Made by a program: the position numbers and the translations under genes. A DNA stretch of 64,000 bases from Streptomyces olivochromogenes. Its GTDB lineage: Bacteria; Actinomycetota; Actinomycetes; Streptomycetales; Streptomycetaceae. Location of the stretch: positions 540,659 through 604,658 of the forward strand of contig NZ_KQ948453.1 in assembly GCF_001514115.1 (NCBI RefSeq), read 5' to 3'. The first letter of the stretch is position 1. Each line of letters begins with the position of its first letter. Below are positions 8,335-16,952 of the stretch, one piece after another. The notes under the pieces are model-generated. The model ran no database searches. It had not been told where the DNA came from and was given only the letters and a program-made list of their open reading frames with translations.

Positions 8335-9129
8335 GTGAACGACGGCGACGGGACCCTCGCGGCAGGAGCCAAGGGGAGGCAGTTCGGCCCGCTCGGCACG
8401 GCCTTGGTGATCATCCCGACCTACAACGAGGCGGAGAACATCAAGAAGATCGTCGGCCGGGTACGAGCCTCGGTGCCCGATGCACACGTTCTCGTGGCGG
8501 ACGACAACAGCCCGGACGGCACGGGCAAGCTCGCCGACGAGCTGGCCGCCGAGGACGACCATGTCCAGGTGCTGCACCGAAAGGGCAAGGAAGGCCTGGG
8601 CGCCGCGTATCTCGCGGGCTTCGCCTGGGGCCTGGAGCACGGCTACGGCGTCCTCGTGGAGATGGACGCGGACGGCTCGCACCAGCCCGAGGAACTGCCC
8701 CGGCTGCTGACCGCGCTCAAGGGCGCCGACCTCGTGCTGGGGTCGCGCTGGGTGCCGGGCGGGCGGGTCGTGAACTGGCCCAAGTCCCGCGAGTTCATCT
8801 CGCGTGGCGGCAGCATGTACTCCCGGCTCATGCTCGACGTGCCGATCCGGGACGTCACCGGAGGCTTCCGTGCCTTCCGCCGCGAGACCCTCGAAGGTCT
8901 CGGACTCGCTGAAGTCGCGTCCCAGGGGTACTGCTTTCAGGTGGACCTGGCCCGGCGTGCAGTCAAGTCCGGTTTCCACGTCGTCGAGGTGCCCATCACC
9001 TTCGTCGAGCGCGAGCTCGGCGACTCCAAGATGAGCCGCGACATCCTCGTGGAGGCGCTGTGGCGGGTCACCACGTGGGGCGTGGGGGAGCGGGTCGGCC
9101 GGATCACCGGCCGGAAGCGCACGTCGTAG
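8335..9129 (+). CDS. ppm1: Polyprenol monophosphomannose synthase
   Basis: GT2 glycosyltransferase that moves mannose from GDP-mannose to polyprenyl phosphate, the donor for protein O-mannosylation and lipoglycans. It is 264 aa. The N-terminus has VIIPTYNEAENI, then VADDNSPDGTG (about residue 56) and the metal-binding VEMDADGSHQPEEL (about 109), then RDVTGGFRAFRRETL and FVERELGDSKMS. No acyltransferase (Lnt) domain is fused, unlike the mycobacterial two-domain protein. The GTG at 8335 has GAAGGGGC upstream. Order ppm1-fxsA-rbpA matches the Streptomyces core arrangement as I remember it. A strong terminator follows. Confidence 0.93.
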   Translation: MNDGDGTLAAGAKGRQFGPLGTALVIIPTYNEAENIKKIVGRVRASVPDAHVLVADDNSPDGTGKLADELAAEDDHVQVLHRKGKEGLGAAYLAGFAWGLEHGYGVLVEMDADGSHQPEELPRLLTALKGADLVLGSRWVPGGRVVNWPKSREFISRGGSMYSRLMLDVPIRDVTGGFRAFRRETLEGLGLAEVASQGYCFQVDLARRAVKSGFHVVEVPITFVERELGDSKMSRDILVEALWRVTTWGVGERVGRITGRKRTS

Positions 9130-9140
9130 GAGCGCTGGTG

Positions 9141-9177
9141 GAGTGGGGGCGGGCCCGGCCGGGGCCCGCCCCCACTC
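9141..9177 (+). terminator. Rho-independent-type terminator after ppm1
   Basis: A perfect 16-bp GC-rich stem (9141-9156 with 9162-9177) and a five-base loop, 12 bases after the ppm1 stop. It has no U-tract, as is usual in Streptomyces. Confidence 0.85.
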
Positions 9178-9260
9178 CCACTTCGCCCTCACGTCACTCC
9201 ACAGGTACGGCTGATCATCCGCTTATCCCGTACTGAGCTGTGCCCAGGCACACTGGGTGC

Positions 9261-9830
9261 ATGACGACTGGCGCACCGACCCCTGCATACCCCGCGCGGC
9301 CGCGGCGATCCCGGCTGCGCACCTACCTGCCGCTCGGCATCGCCGTCTGGCTGGTGCTGGAGATCTGGCTCCTGACCGTGGTCGCGGGCGCGGCGAGCGG
9401 TTTCGCGGTCTTCCTGCTGCTGGTCGCCGGTTTCGTCCTCGGTTCCGTGGTCATCAAGCGGGCCGGCCGCCGTGCCTTCCGCAACCTCACTGAGACGCTG
9501 CAACAGCAGCAGAGCGGGGTGCCTCCCACGAGCGGGGGCGGCGAAGGCAACGGGCTGATGATGCTCGGCGGTCTGCTCCTGATGATCCCCGGGCTCATCT
9601 CCGACGCGCTGGGCCTGCTCCTGCTGGTCCCGCCCGTCCAGAAGGCCCTGAGCCGTTACGCCGAGCGCGCCATCGACCGCAAGATCCGCGAGGCCGCGCC
9701 GGGCAGTGTCGGTGACGCCTTCCAGCAGGCCCGCATCCATCGCCCCGACGGCAAGGTCGTCCAGGGCGAGGTCATCAGGGAAGAGAACCCGACGACGGAC
9801 CCGGGCCCGCGTCCGCCGCTGAATCGCTGA
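9261..9830 (+). CDS. fxsA: FxsA family membrane protein
   Basis: Small integral membrane protein, 189 aa. Hydrophobic segments occupy about residues 20-65 (LPLGIAVWLVLEIWLL and FAVFLLLVAGFVLGSVVI) and about 92-122 (LMMLGGLLLMIPGLISD). The second carries the conserved GGLLLMIPGLISDALG signature of FxsA. The C-terminal 70 residues are charged and cytoplasmic. In E. coli FxsA relieves exclusion of phage T7 by F plasmid; its role in actinobacteria is unknown. The ATG at 9261 matches the family start, although its ribosome site is weak and CACACT just upstream could be the -10 of a leaderless transcript. Confidence 0.88.
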   Translation: MTTGAPTPAYPARPRRSRLRTYLPLGIAVWLVLEIWLLTVVAGAASGFAVFLLLVAGFVLGSVVIKRAGRRAFRNLTETLQQQQSGVPPTSGGGEGNGLMMLGGLLLMIPGLISDALGLLLLVPPVQKALSRYAERAIDRKIREAAPGSVGDAFQQARIHRPDGKVVQGEVIREENPTTDPGPRPPLNR

Positions 9831-9879
9831 CGCCGGCCTCGGCCGCGGCCGAGTACTACTCGGTCGGGTGCGGGTGCGC

Positions 9880-9914
9880 GGGGGCTGATCGCGCAGTTCC
9901 CCGCGCCCCTGAAG
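9880..9914 (+). repeat. Dispersed intergenic repeat, copy 1
   Basis: A 35-base element with core GCGCAGTTCCCCGCGCCCCT that recurs with a single mismatch at 15264-15298. I know this core as a frequent intergenic repeat in Streptomyces genomes. It sits between the convergent fxsA and rbpA genes. Confidence 0.7.
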
Positions 9915-10044
9915 GGCGCCGTGGCCGGCGCCGGTCCGTGTCTACCGCACCGCCGCATCTACCGCCACGCGCACAACGCACAGAGCCGCGGGCCCCGTAC
10001 GACTTGCGTACGGCGCTCGCGGCTGCGTGCGTGGTATGCCGCCC

Positions 10045-10060
10045 AACCCCCGGAGGGGTT
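10045..10060 (-). terminator. Hairpin at the rbpA stop codon
   Basis: AACCCC and GGGGTT around the loop CGGA. The stem overlaps the first bases of the TAA stop on the minus strand, so it is probably the rbpA terminator, though short. Confidence 0.45.
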
Positions 10061-10433
10061 ACGCGGACTTGCGGCTGTCCCGCGGATGCACCGCGATGTT
10101 CATCGCGCCGGAGCGCAGAACGGCCAGGCGCTCCTCGAGGACCTCTTCGAGCTCCTCTCGGGTGCGCCGCTCCATCAGCATGTCCCAATGCGTACGCGCG
10201 GGCTTGGCCTTCTTTTCCTCAGGGCCGTCGCCGTCCACCAGGAGTGCCTGGGCCCCGCAGACCTTGCACTCCCACTCCGGCGGAATCTCCGCCTCGACCG
10301 AGAAGGGCATCTCAAACCGGTGCCCCTTCTCGCATGCGTACTCCACGGCCTGGCGCGGGGCCAGGTCGATGCCGCGGTCCGTCTCGTAGCTGGTCACCAC
10401 GAGGCGCGTGCCGCGAAGAGCTCGCTCACTCAT
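10059..10433 (-). CDS. rbpA: RNA polymerase-binding protein RbpA
   Basis: Actinobacterial general transcription factor that binds RNA polymerase and group 1/2 sigma factors and stabilises open complexes. It is 124 aa, full length. The RbpA core domain keeps the zinc ligands Cys34, His38, Cys56 and Cys59. The basic linker follows (EEKKAKPARTHWDMLMERR), and the sigma-interaction domain comes last (TREELEEVLEERLAVLRSG). The ATG at 10433 has GGGAGG upstream. A SigR-type promoter lies 60-90 bases upstream, consistent with thiol-stress induction known for rbpA in S. coelicolor. Confidence 0.97.
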   Translation of the reverse strand: MSERALRGTRLVVTSYETDRGIDLAPRQAVEYACEKGHRFEMPFSVEAEIPPEWECKVCGAQALLVDGDGPEEKKAKPARTHWDMLMERRTREELEEVLEERLAVLRSGAMNIAVHPRDSRKSA

Positions 10434-10494
10434 GAATCGTGCCTCCCGGGCTTGTCGCCCACAGGACAGGTGTCGCTGTCGTCGTCATCCGGTC

Positions 10495-10520
10495 AACGTC
10501 CGGTCGGCGGTAAAGATTCC
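10495..10520 (-). promoter_or_regulatory. SigR-dependent promoter of rbpA
   Basis: On the minus strand GGAAT (10516-10520) and GTT (10495-10497) are separated by exactly 18 bases, the SigR consensus. Activation by thiol-oxidative stress is expected. GATACT at about 10620 may be the -10 of a second, vegetative promoter. Confidence 0.75.
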
Positions 10521-10688
10521 CGTTCCGGGTCATGCGTCGCCGTCGTAGCCGCCCCTTGTTGTACCCACCGGCGCCCGGTTTGTCACATCTGGCAGCAGAT
10601 GTCACCCAACGCTTCAGTATCTTTGACGCGCAGTAACGGTACGCCTGGCAGGCCAAACGCGTACACTACCGGCCTTTGGCCTCAGGTG

Positions 10689-12038
10689 CTAAATCCTGTC
10701 CGGTACGGGATTACCCGCGTCGTGCACGGCCTGCTGCACCGGAACCCTCGCGAGCAGCACGAATCCGATGACGAAGAAGGCCACGAGCGAGATGATCGCG
10801 TCCCGATAACTTCCCGTCAGCTGGTAGGTCAAACCGAACAGAAGCGGGCCGAGCCAGCTCATGCCCCGGTCGCTCATCTCGTACGCGGAGAAGTACTCGG
10901 CCTCCTTCCCGCTCGGCACCAGATGGGAGAACAGCGAGCGCGAGAGCGCCTGGCTGCCGCCCAGGACCAGGCCGATCCCGGCGGCGAGGACGAAGAACCA
11001 GACGGGCGCGCCCGCCGGCAGGAAGTACCCGGCGCCGAGCGTCACGGTCCAGGCGACGAGCGAGCCGAGGATCGTGCGCTTCGCGCCGTACGTCCGTGCG
11101 AGCCGTCCCATCCCCAGCGCGCCTCCGACCGCGAGCACCTGCACCAGCAGCACGGCGACGATCAGGGTCGACTGGCTCAGCCCCAGCTCCTCCGATCCGT
11201 ACACCGACGCCTGCGAGATGACCGTCTGGATTCCGTCGTTGTAGACGAGGTAGGCGAACAGGAAGGCAAGGGTGAGCGGTTTGCCCCGCATGTCGCGCAC
11301 GGTCGCCGCCAGCTGCCGCCAACCGTGCCCCGGCGCCTGCCCCGCGGCCGCCGTGGGCCGGTCCCGCAGCCGCTTCAGCGGTACGAGGGTGAAGGCGCCC
11401 CACCAGATGCCCGCCGAGGCCAGACAGATGCGGACGGCCGTCGACTCGGAGACACCGAAGGAGTCGTGGGCCGAGTACAGGACCAGGTTCACGACCAGCA
11501 TCAGCGAGCCCGCCGCGTAGCCGAAGGCCCAGCCGCGGGACGAGACCGCGTCACGCTCCTCGGGCGGGGCGATCTGCGGCAGGTAGGAGTTGTACAGCAC
11601 CATCGACACGGCCACCGAGGCATTGGCGACGATCAGCAGCAGACCGCCGAGCAGATAGCGGTCGCCGTCCAGGAAGAACATGCCCGTGGTGGCCGTGGCG
11701 CCGAGATAGGCGCTGAGCGCGAGCAGGGGCTTCTTGCGGCCGGTGCGGTCGGCGGCCGCGCCCGCCATCGGCATCACGAAGATCGACAGAATGACGGACG
11801 CCGATACCGTGTAGGCGAAGAAGGAGCCGGCGCGGACCGGGATCCCCAGCGGATGGACGAAGCCGTCCGCGTCCGCCGCGTGCTTGGCGACGGACGTGAG
11901 ATAGGGGCCCAGGAACACGGTGAGCACGCTCGTCGAGTAGACGGAGCACGCCCAGTCGTAGAAGTACCAGCCGCGCTGCTCGCGCCGCCGTTCGGTGACC
12001 TCGTCGGTCGCCTGTGCCCGCACGGTCTCGGTGCCCAC
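10689..12038 (-). CDS. MFS transporter, UMF1/Atg22-like
   Basis: Twelve-segment major facilitator, 449 aa. The N-terminal GWYFYDWACSVYSTSVLTVFLGPYL is the hallmark of the UMF1 (Atg22-like) family. The loop motif AAADRTGRKKPLL follows, then SYLPQIAPPEERDAVSSRGWA and, in the second half, LGGSQALSRSLFSHLVP. Substrates of bacterial UMF1 carriers are unknown; yeast Atg22 exports amino acids from the vacuole. The GTG at 12038 has AGGGG upstream. It lies 42 bases after the glycerophosphodiesterase gene, so the pair may share a transcript. Confidence 0.88.
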   Translation of the reverse strand: MGTETVRAQATDEVTERRREQRGWYFYDWACSVYSTSVLTVFLGPYLTSVAKHAADADGFVHPLGIPVRAGSFFAYTVSASVILSIFVMPMAGAAADRTGRKKPLLALSAYLGATATTGMFFLDGDRYLLGGLLLIVANASVAVSMVLYNSYLPQIAPPEERDAVSSRGWAFGYAAGSLMLVVNLVLYSAHDSFGVSESTAVRICLASAGIWWGAFTLVPLKRLRDRPTAAAGQAPGHGWRQLAATVRDMRGKPLTLAFLFAYLVYNDGIQTVISQASVYGSEELGLSQSTLIVAVLLVQVLAVGGALGMGRLARTYGAKRTILGSLVAWTVTLGAGYFLPAGAPVWFFVLAAGIGLVLGGSQALSRSLFSHLVPSGKEAEYFSAYEMSDRGMSWLGPLLFGLTYQLTGSYRDAIISLVAFFVIGFVLLARVPVQQAVHDAGNPVPDRI

Positions 12039-12080
12039 CCGTGCCCCTCGCTTTCCGCTGAACGGACCGCGCGAGAGGGC

Positions 12081-12848
12081 TCAGACCCAGGTGCCCCGGT
12101 CCTCCAGGACCCTGCGCAGCGTGTCGATGTGATCGGTCATGATGCCATCGACGCCCAGGTCCAGGAGCCGGTGCATCCGATCGGGTTCGTTGACCGTCCA
12201 CACGTGGACCTGCAGGCCGCGCGCGTGGGCGGCGCGCACGAAGCGCCGGTCGACCACCGGCACGCCCGACTGGGACTCGGGCACCTGGGCGGCGATCGCC
12301 GAGTCGCGCAGCGCGGCCGGGATGCCGTACGAGCGCAGCCGCAGCCCCAGGACACCCTTGGTGCCGTACGAGGTCGCCAGCCGAGGTCCGGCCAGACGCT
12401 GGGCGCGGAAGACCCGTGCCTCGGAGAACGAGCCGACGCAGACGCGGTCCCAGGCGTCGAGGCGGCCGATGAGGTTCAGCAGGGGGTGGAGGGCGGGCTC
12501 GGCCTTGACGTCGACGTTCCAGCGGACGTCGGGGAAGGTTTCGAGGAGCTCCTCGAAGAGGGGGACCGGTTCCTTGCCCGCCACGCGCGCCTGGCGCACG
12601 TCCTCCCAGGGGAGGTCCGCGATCCGGCCCGCGCCGTCCGTCACCCGGTCCAGGGTCGCGTCGTGGAAGGCCACGAGCTTGCCGTCCGACGTCGCGTGCA
12701 CATCCGTCTCGATGTAGCGGTAGCCCGCTTCCACCGCGCGGTGGAACTGGGCGGCGGTGTTCTCCAGGCCGTCCGCCGCGCCGCCCCGGTGGGCGAAGGG
12801 GATCGGGCCGGGGTGGTCGAGGTACGGGTGGCGTATGCGCGGGCTCAC
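12081..12848 (-). CDS. Glycerophosphodiester phosphodiesterase
   Basis: Cytoplasmic GDPD-family enzyme, 255 aa, that splits glycerophosphodiesters to glycerol-3-phosphate and alcohol. The catalytic signature is complete: FAHRGGAADGLENT near the N-terminus, ETDVHATSDGKLVAFHD, then WNVDVKAE and a C-terminal VHVWTVNEPDRMHRLLDLG with GIMTDHIDTL. There is no signal peptide. The GTG at 12848 is preceded by GATACT six bases away rather than a ribosome site, so it may be translated from a leaderless mRNA. It overlaps the YczE gene upstream by four bases, so it may also be coupled to it. Confidence 0.93.
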   Translation of the reverse strand: MSPRIRHPYLDHPGPIPFAHRGGAADGLENTAAQFHRAVEAGYRYIETDVHATSDGKLVAFHDATLDRVTDGAGRIADLPWEDVRQARVAGKEPVPLFEELLETFPDVRWNVDVKAEPALHPLLNLIGRLDAWDRVCVGSFSEARVFRAQRLAGPRLATSYGTKGVLGLRLRSYGIPAALRDSAIAAQVPESQSGVPVVDRRFVRAAHARGLQVHVWTVNEPDRMHRLLDLGVDGIMTDHIDTLRRVLEDRGTWV

Positions 12849-13534
12849 CCTGGAAGTATCGCTCGCTCCGGTTGACCGGCGGCAACGACGGTGCTGCCGC
12901 CCGGTGCCGGGCGGGCGGCGAACACGCGCAGGAAGAGCTGCGCGAGCGGCCCGATCGCGACGGCGTACAGCACCGTGCCGATGCCGACCGTGCCGCCGAG
13001 CGCGAACCCGGTCGCGACGACCGCCACCTCCAGGACCGTGCGCACCAGCCGGACCGAGCGCCCCGTACGCCGGTGCAGGCCCGTCATCAGACCGTCACGC
13101 GGACCCGGACCGAAGCTGGCCGAGATGTAGAGGCCCGTCGCCACGCCGTTCAGCACGATGCCCGCCACGAGCAGCGGAATCCGTACGGCCAGGGAGTGGG
13201 CGTCCGGCACCAGGGCGAGGGTGCCGTCCATGGCGATGCCGACCACGAACACGTTGGAGACCGTGCCGAGGCCGGGGCGCTGGCGCAGCGGGATCCACAG
13301 GAGCAGCACCGCCGCGCCCACGAAGATCGACACCACGCCGATCGTCAGACCGGTCAGTTCGGCGAGCCCCTGGTGCAGCACGTTCCAGGGCTCCAGACCG
13401 AGGCCCGACTCCACCAGCAGGGCCGAACTCGCGCCGTACAGCGCGAGGCCCACGTACAGCTGGACGAGGCGACGAGGAAGCCGTCGCCCGGATCCCCGGC
13501 GTTCCCGGCGTGGGGAGTCGGCGTGTGCGGACAA
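12845..13534 (-). CDS. YczE/YitT-like membrane protein
   Basis: Five or six predicted membrane segments in 229 aa, beginning with RRLVQLYVGLALYGASSALLV and continuing through GLTIGVVSIFVGAAVLLLWIPL and FGPGPRDGLMTGLHRRTG, the loop typical of YczE. A TTG at 13534 is chosen because AGGGGG precedes it at ideal spacing; the frame continues upstream without a better start. It is divergent from a MocR regulator, the pairing usual for YczE, so it is probably that regulator's target, perhaps a small-molecule permease (inference). Confidence 0.85.
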   Translation of the reverse strand: MSAHADSPRRERRGSGRRLPRRLVQLYVGLALYGASSALLVESGLGLEPWNVLHQGLAELTGLTIGVVSIFVGAAVLLLWIPLRQRPGLGTVSNVFVVGIAMDGTLALVPDAHSLAVRIPLLVAGIVLNGVATGLYISASFGPGPRDGLMTGLHRRTGRSVRLVRTVLEVAVVATGFALGGTVGIGTVLYAVAIGPLAQLFLRVFAARPAPGGSTVVAAGQPERAILPG

Positions 13535-13549
13535 GAGGTACCCCCTGTG

Positions 13550-13580
13550 GTGATGACCCGTGAGGGTCCGTGATGACCCG
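13550..13580. promoter_or_regulatory. Two direct repeats in the yczE-mocR intergenic region
   Basis: GTGATGACCCG occurs at 13550-13560 and 13570-13580, exactly 20 bp apart. MocR-type regulators such as GabR and PdxR bind paired direct repeats on one face of the helix, so this is the likely operator for the divergent pair. Confidence 0.55.
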
Positions 13581-13669
13581 CGGTGGTGATGGTGGACCGG
13601 CTCGTGACATTCTGTGGCCTGAAGGAAGGCGCCATCCAAGGCCAATCCGAGGAAGGTGGACTGGGAATC

Positions 13670-15169
13670 ATGACGCAGTGGACTTCGGCGATGGGGGCCG
13701 CGCAGCTCGCCCGGCTGCTCAACTCCCAGCAGGAGCGCCCCGCGGGGCCCGGCACCCGTCGACCGCCCGCCTATCGCGCGCTCGCCGACGGCATCCGGCT
13801 GCTCGTCCTCGAAGGCCGGGTTCCGGTCGCCGCGCGGCTGCCCGCCGAGCGGGAGCTCGCGCTGTCCCTCTCCGTCAGCCGTACGACGGTCGCCGCGGCC
13901 TACGAGGCGCTGCGCGGCGAAGGGTTCCTGGAGTCCCGCAGGGGAGCCGGCAGTTGGACCGCCGTCCCCGCCGGGAACCCGCTGCCCGCGCGCGGCCTCG
14001 AACCGCTGCCGCCCGAGGCCCTCGGCTCCATGATCGACCTCGGCTGCGCGTCACTCCCCGCGCCGGAGCCCTGGCTCACCCGTGCCGTGCAGGGCGCCCT
14101 GGAGGAGCTGCCACCGTACGCGCACACGCACGGCGACTATCCGGCGGGGCTGCCCGCGCTGCGCGCGATGATCGCTGAGGGGTACACCGCGCGCGGCATT
14201 CCGACCATGCCCGAGCAGATCATGGTGACGACCGGCGCGATGGGCGCGATCGACGCCATCTGTCATCTCTTCGCCGGGCGCGGCGAACGCATCGCCGTCG
14301 AGTCACCCTCCTACGCCAACATCCTCCAGCTGATGCGGGAGGCGGGCGCCCGGCTCGTCCCCGTCGCCATGGCCGAGGGGCTCGCCGGATGGGATGTGGA
14401 GCGTTGGCGCCAGGTCCTGCGCGACGCCGCGCCCCGGCTCGCGTACGTCGTCGCCGACTTCCACAACCCGACGGGAGCCCTCGCGGACGAGGACCAGCGG
14501 CGCCGCCTGGTGGACGCCGCGCGGTCGGCGGGGACCGTACTGGTGGTCGACGAGACGATGAGCGAGCTGTACTTGGAGGAGGGGCTGTCGATGCCCCGTC
14601 CCGTGTGCGGCTTCGACCCCTCCGGGTCCACGGTCATCACCGTGGGGTCGGCCAGCAAGGCGTTCTGGGCGGGGATGCGGATCGGGTGGGTCCGTGCGGC
14701 CCCCGATGTCATCCGCAGTCTCGTCGCCGCGCGGGCGTACGCCGACCTCGGAACGCCCGTGCTGGAGCAGCTGGCCGTGAACTGGCTTTTCAGCACCGGG
14801 GGATGGGAGCGGGCCGTGGAGATCCGGCGCGCACAGGCCCGGGAGAACCGGGACGCGCTCGTCGTCGCCGTGCGCCGTGCGCTGCCCGACTGGGAGTTCA
14901 CTGTTCCGCGGGGCGGGCTGACGCTGTGGGTGCGCACCGGCGGGCTGTCCGGCTCGCGGATCGCCGAGGCGGGTGAACGGGTGGGGGTACGGGTGCCCTC
15001 CGGGCCGCGGTTCGGGGTCGACGGCGCCTTCGAAGGGTATGTGCGGCTGCCGTTCACCGTGGGGGGTGCGGTGGCCGAGGAGGCGGCGGTGCGGTTGGCC
15101 GCGGCGGCGCATCTGGTGAGAACGGGCGCGACCGGGGGCAACGAAGCCCCCCGCACGTTCGTGGCCTAG
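13670..15169 (+). CDS. MocR-type GntR/aminotransferase-fold regulator
   Basis: Protein of 499 aa that joins a GntR winged helix (about residues 27-95; LPAERELALSLSVSRTTVAAAYEAL) to a fold-type I aminotransferase domain that binds PLP as effector. The PLP lysine is K330 in SASKAFWAGMRIGWVRA. FHNPTGALADEDQRRRL and VVDETMSELY are the usual PLP-pocket strands. The ATG at 13670 follows GGAAGGTGGA. Such proteins usually regulate the divergent gene plus their own; here that is the YczE membrane protein. The effector ligand is unknown. Confidence 0.92.
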   Translation: MTQWTSAMGAAQLARLLNSQQERPAGPGTRRPPAYRALADGIRLLVLEGRVPVAARLPAERELALSLSVSRTTVAAAYEALRGEGFLESRRGAGSWTAVPAGNPLPARGLEPLPPEALGSMIDLGCASLPAPEPWLTRAVQGALEELPPYAHTHGDYPAGLPALRAMIAEGYTARGIPTMPEQIMVTTGAMGAIDAICHLFAGRGERIAVESPSYANILQLMREAGARLVPVAMAEGLAGWDVERWRQVLRDAAPRLAYVVADFHNPTGALADEDQRRRLVDAARSAGTVLVVDETMSELYLEEGLSMPRPVCGFDPSGSTVITVGSASKAFWAGMRIGWVRAAPDVIRSLVAARAYADLGTPVLEQLAVNWLFSTGGWERAVEIRRAQARENRDALVVAVRRALPDWEFTVPRGGLTLWVRTGGLSGSRIAEAGERVGVRVPSGPRFGVDGAFEGYVRLPFTVGGAVAEEAAVRLAAAAHLVRTGATGGNEAPRTFVA

Positions 15170-15355
15170 CCACCGGTTCCTCGCCCCCGCCGCCCCTACC
15201 CGTCCCATCCCCACCTGGGGCTCCGCCCCAGACCCCGGGTGTGTTCCTCGGCTGCGGGTGGGTGGGGGCTGGTCGCGCAGTTCCCCGCGCCCCTGAAGAC
15301 TCCCAGCCCCTCCGGCGTTTGAGGACGAGGCCGTTCAGGCCGAAGGGAAACCCGC
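15170..15355. repeat. Intergenic repeats, including dispersed repeat copy 2 (15264-15298)
   Basis: Between convergent genes. It holds a stem CTGGGGCTCCGCCCCAG-type hairpin near 15219-15235, the second copy of the dispersed element (core GCGCAGTTCCCCGCGCCCCT) and TCCGGCGTTTGAGGACGAGG, another sequence familiar from many Streptomyces intergenic regions. It probably acts as a bidirectional terminator. Confidence 0.65.
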
Positions 15356-16915
15356 TCAGCCCTCCGCCACCGCCGCCTCCGCGGGGATCGGGTCCGCCGC
15401 TGGCGGAGTCGTGCGTTCCGGCAGCAGGTCGAGGACGGCGCGGCGTTGGGTCTCGCTGGTGGCGTCGTCGTAGGGGTCCGGCGTAGCCGGAACCTGGAGG
15501 CGCAGGACGGGACCCGCGCCCAGCCGGGCGTACCCGCGGCCGGGCGGCACCTCCCGCGTAGGAGTGGTGTGCGGCGGCGCGCCGAGCACGGCTTCCAGCT
15601 GGACCGCAGACGCCGGACCGAGGACCACGCGCGCGCGGGTGTGCTGCTGCACGGCCTCACTGACCGCCTCGAGATCCTCGAACTGCTCGGCGATGACGAC
15701 CGTGACGCCCGCCGCGCGCCCGTGCCGGAGCGGGACCTGAAGGAGTGCCTGGGGATCGTTGCGGCCGTCGGCGGCGGCGAAGTGGCCGAGCGCGCTCGGC
15801 CGGTCGAGCAGGATCCACAGGGGGTTCTTGGTGTCGTCGGGGGCGGGGTGCCCCGCCTGCCGCGCACGGTTGGCGGAGATCAGCCGCCGCTCCGTCTCGT
15901 TCGCGGCCCACTCCAGGCTCGCGAGCGCCCCGGCGAGGCCGGACTCGACGGCGAGGACGCCGGCCCGGCCGGTCAGGCACGCGTACTCGCCGGTGCCGCC
16001 GCCCTCGACGATGACGACATCGCCGTACTGAAGGGCCTGGAGCGCGATGGAGCGCACGAGTGTCGTCGTGCCGCTGCCGGGATTGCCGGCGATCAGCAGG
16101 TGCGGCTCGGTGGAGCGGATGCCGGTGCGCCAGACGACCGGGGGGACGTCTCGCTGTTGCTCCCCGTAGGTGAGGGGGAGGGTGCGCTGGACGTCGGCCG
16201 GGTCGGTGAAGCCGAGGACCGTCTCGCCGGGTGAGGTGACGAATCGCTGGGCGGCGATGTCGGTGGGAAGCGGCGGGAGGACGGTGACGGTGAGCTCGTT
16301 GCCCTCCTCGTCCCACTCGAAGTGGTACTCGCGACCGCGGCCCGACTTGGCGTGCAGAAGCTGCTCGATCCGGGCCCGGGACTGCGCCTCGCCGTCCGTG
16401 AAGTACGCCGGGTAGCGGATGAGCAGCCGGGACACGCGCCCGTCGTCGTCGAAGTCGTGCGTGGGGAAGGCCTTCTCCCAGTCGCCGCCGTGGGCGTACA
16501 GGGGGGCCGGGTCCTCGGCCACGGAGAAGTACGGGACGAGGGCGTCGTACAACGACTGGAGTCGTTGGATCTGCGCCTCGTCGGGGCCCGTGGGCTCCGA
16601 GGAGACCTCCTGGCGGCCCGACCAGGCTGCCGCCGCCATCAGGGTGATGGCGGCGAGCAGCGGTCCGTACGGCACCAGCGCCACGACCAGGATCACCGAG
16701 GCCACCAGGAACAGCAGCGGCCCGCGCCGGTCCTTGGGGGTGGCGGCCCACTTGCGCCCGCCGGCGGCTGCCAGCCGGCGCAGTCCACGGGTGACCGTGA
16801 TCAGTGGATGGAGGACGTCGGTGGCGCTGTCGGCTGCCGTTCGGGCCAGCTCCCGGCTTCGGGCGATCTGTGCGCTGCCGTTGCTGAGGATGCGGGGGAG
16901 AGGGCGCCGGGCCAC
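15356..16915 (-). CDS. FtsK/SpoIIIE-like membrane ATPase, conserved hypothetical
   Basis: Protein of 519 aa. An N-terminal cytoplasmic stretch of about 50 residues is followed by two adjacent membrane segments (GPLLFLVASVILVVALVPYG and LLAAITLMAAAAWSG). A soluble region with IRYPAYFTDGEAQSRARIEQ comes next, then an ATPase domain with Walker A GNPGSGTTTLVRSIALQAL near residue 276 and a possible Walker B PLWILLDRP. The layout resembles a shortened FtsK/TraB-type DNA pump, but no gamma DNA-reading domain is visible. The GTG at 16915 has CAGGAGACAGCA before it. It lies 37 bases after a tiny membrane protein gene on the same strand, a likely two-gene operon. Confidence 0.75.
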   Translation of the reverse strand: MARRPLPRILSNGSAQIARSRELARTAADSATDVLHPLITVTRGLRRLAAAGGRKWAATPKDRRGPLLFLVASVILVVALVPYGPLLAAITLMAAAAWSGRQEVSSEPTGPDEAQIQRLQSLYDALVPYFSVAEDPAPLYAHGGDWEKAFPTHDFDDDGRVSRLLIRYPAYFTDGEAQSRARIEQLLHAKSGRGREYHFEWDEEGNELTVTVLPPLPTDIAAQRFVTSPGETVLGFTDPADVQRTLPLTYGEQQRDVPPVVWRTGIRSTEPHLLIAGNPGSGTTTLVRSIALQALQYGDVVIVEGGGTGEYACLTGRAGVLAVESGLAGALASLEWAANETERRLISANRARQAGHPAPDDTKNPLWILLDRPSALGHFAAADGRNDPQALLQVPLRHGRAAGVTVVIAEQFEDLEAVSEAVQQHTRARVVLGPASAVQLEAVLGAPPHTTPTREVPPGRGYARLGAGPVLRLQVPATPDPYDDATSETQRRAVLDLLPERTTPPAADPIPAEAAVAEG

Positions 16916-16952
16916 TGCTGTCTCCTGAAGGTGCGTGCGATGGGCAGGGACG

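Noticed and set aside
10426..10656. 76-codon minus-strand ORF upstream of rbpA
   Set aside because: It spans the SigR promoter and leader; composition gives no protein-like pattern and it runs into the rbpA start.
9921..12875. Open frame of 984 codons on the plus strand opposite rbpA, the MFS carrier and the phosphodiesterase
   Set aside because: His/Gln/Arg/Gly-rich product with no recognisable fold; the minus-strand genes explain the sequence fully.
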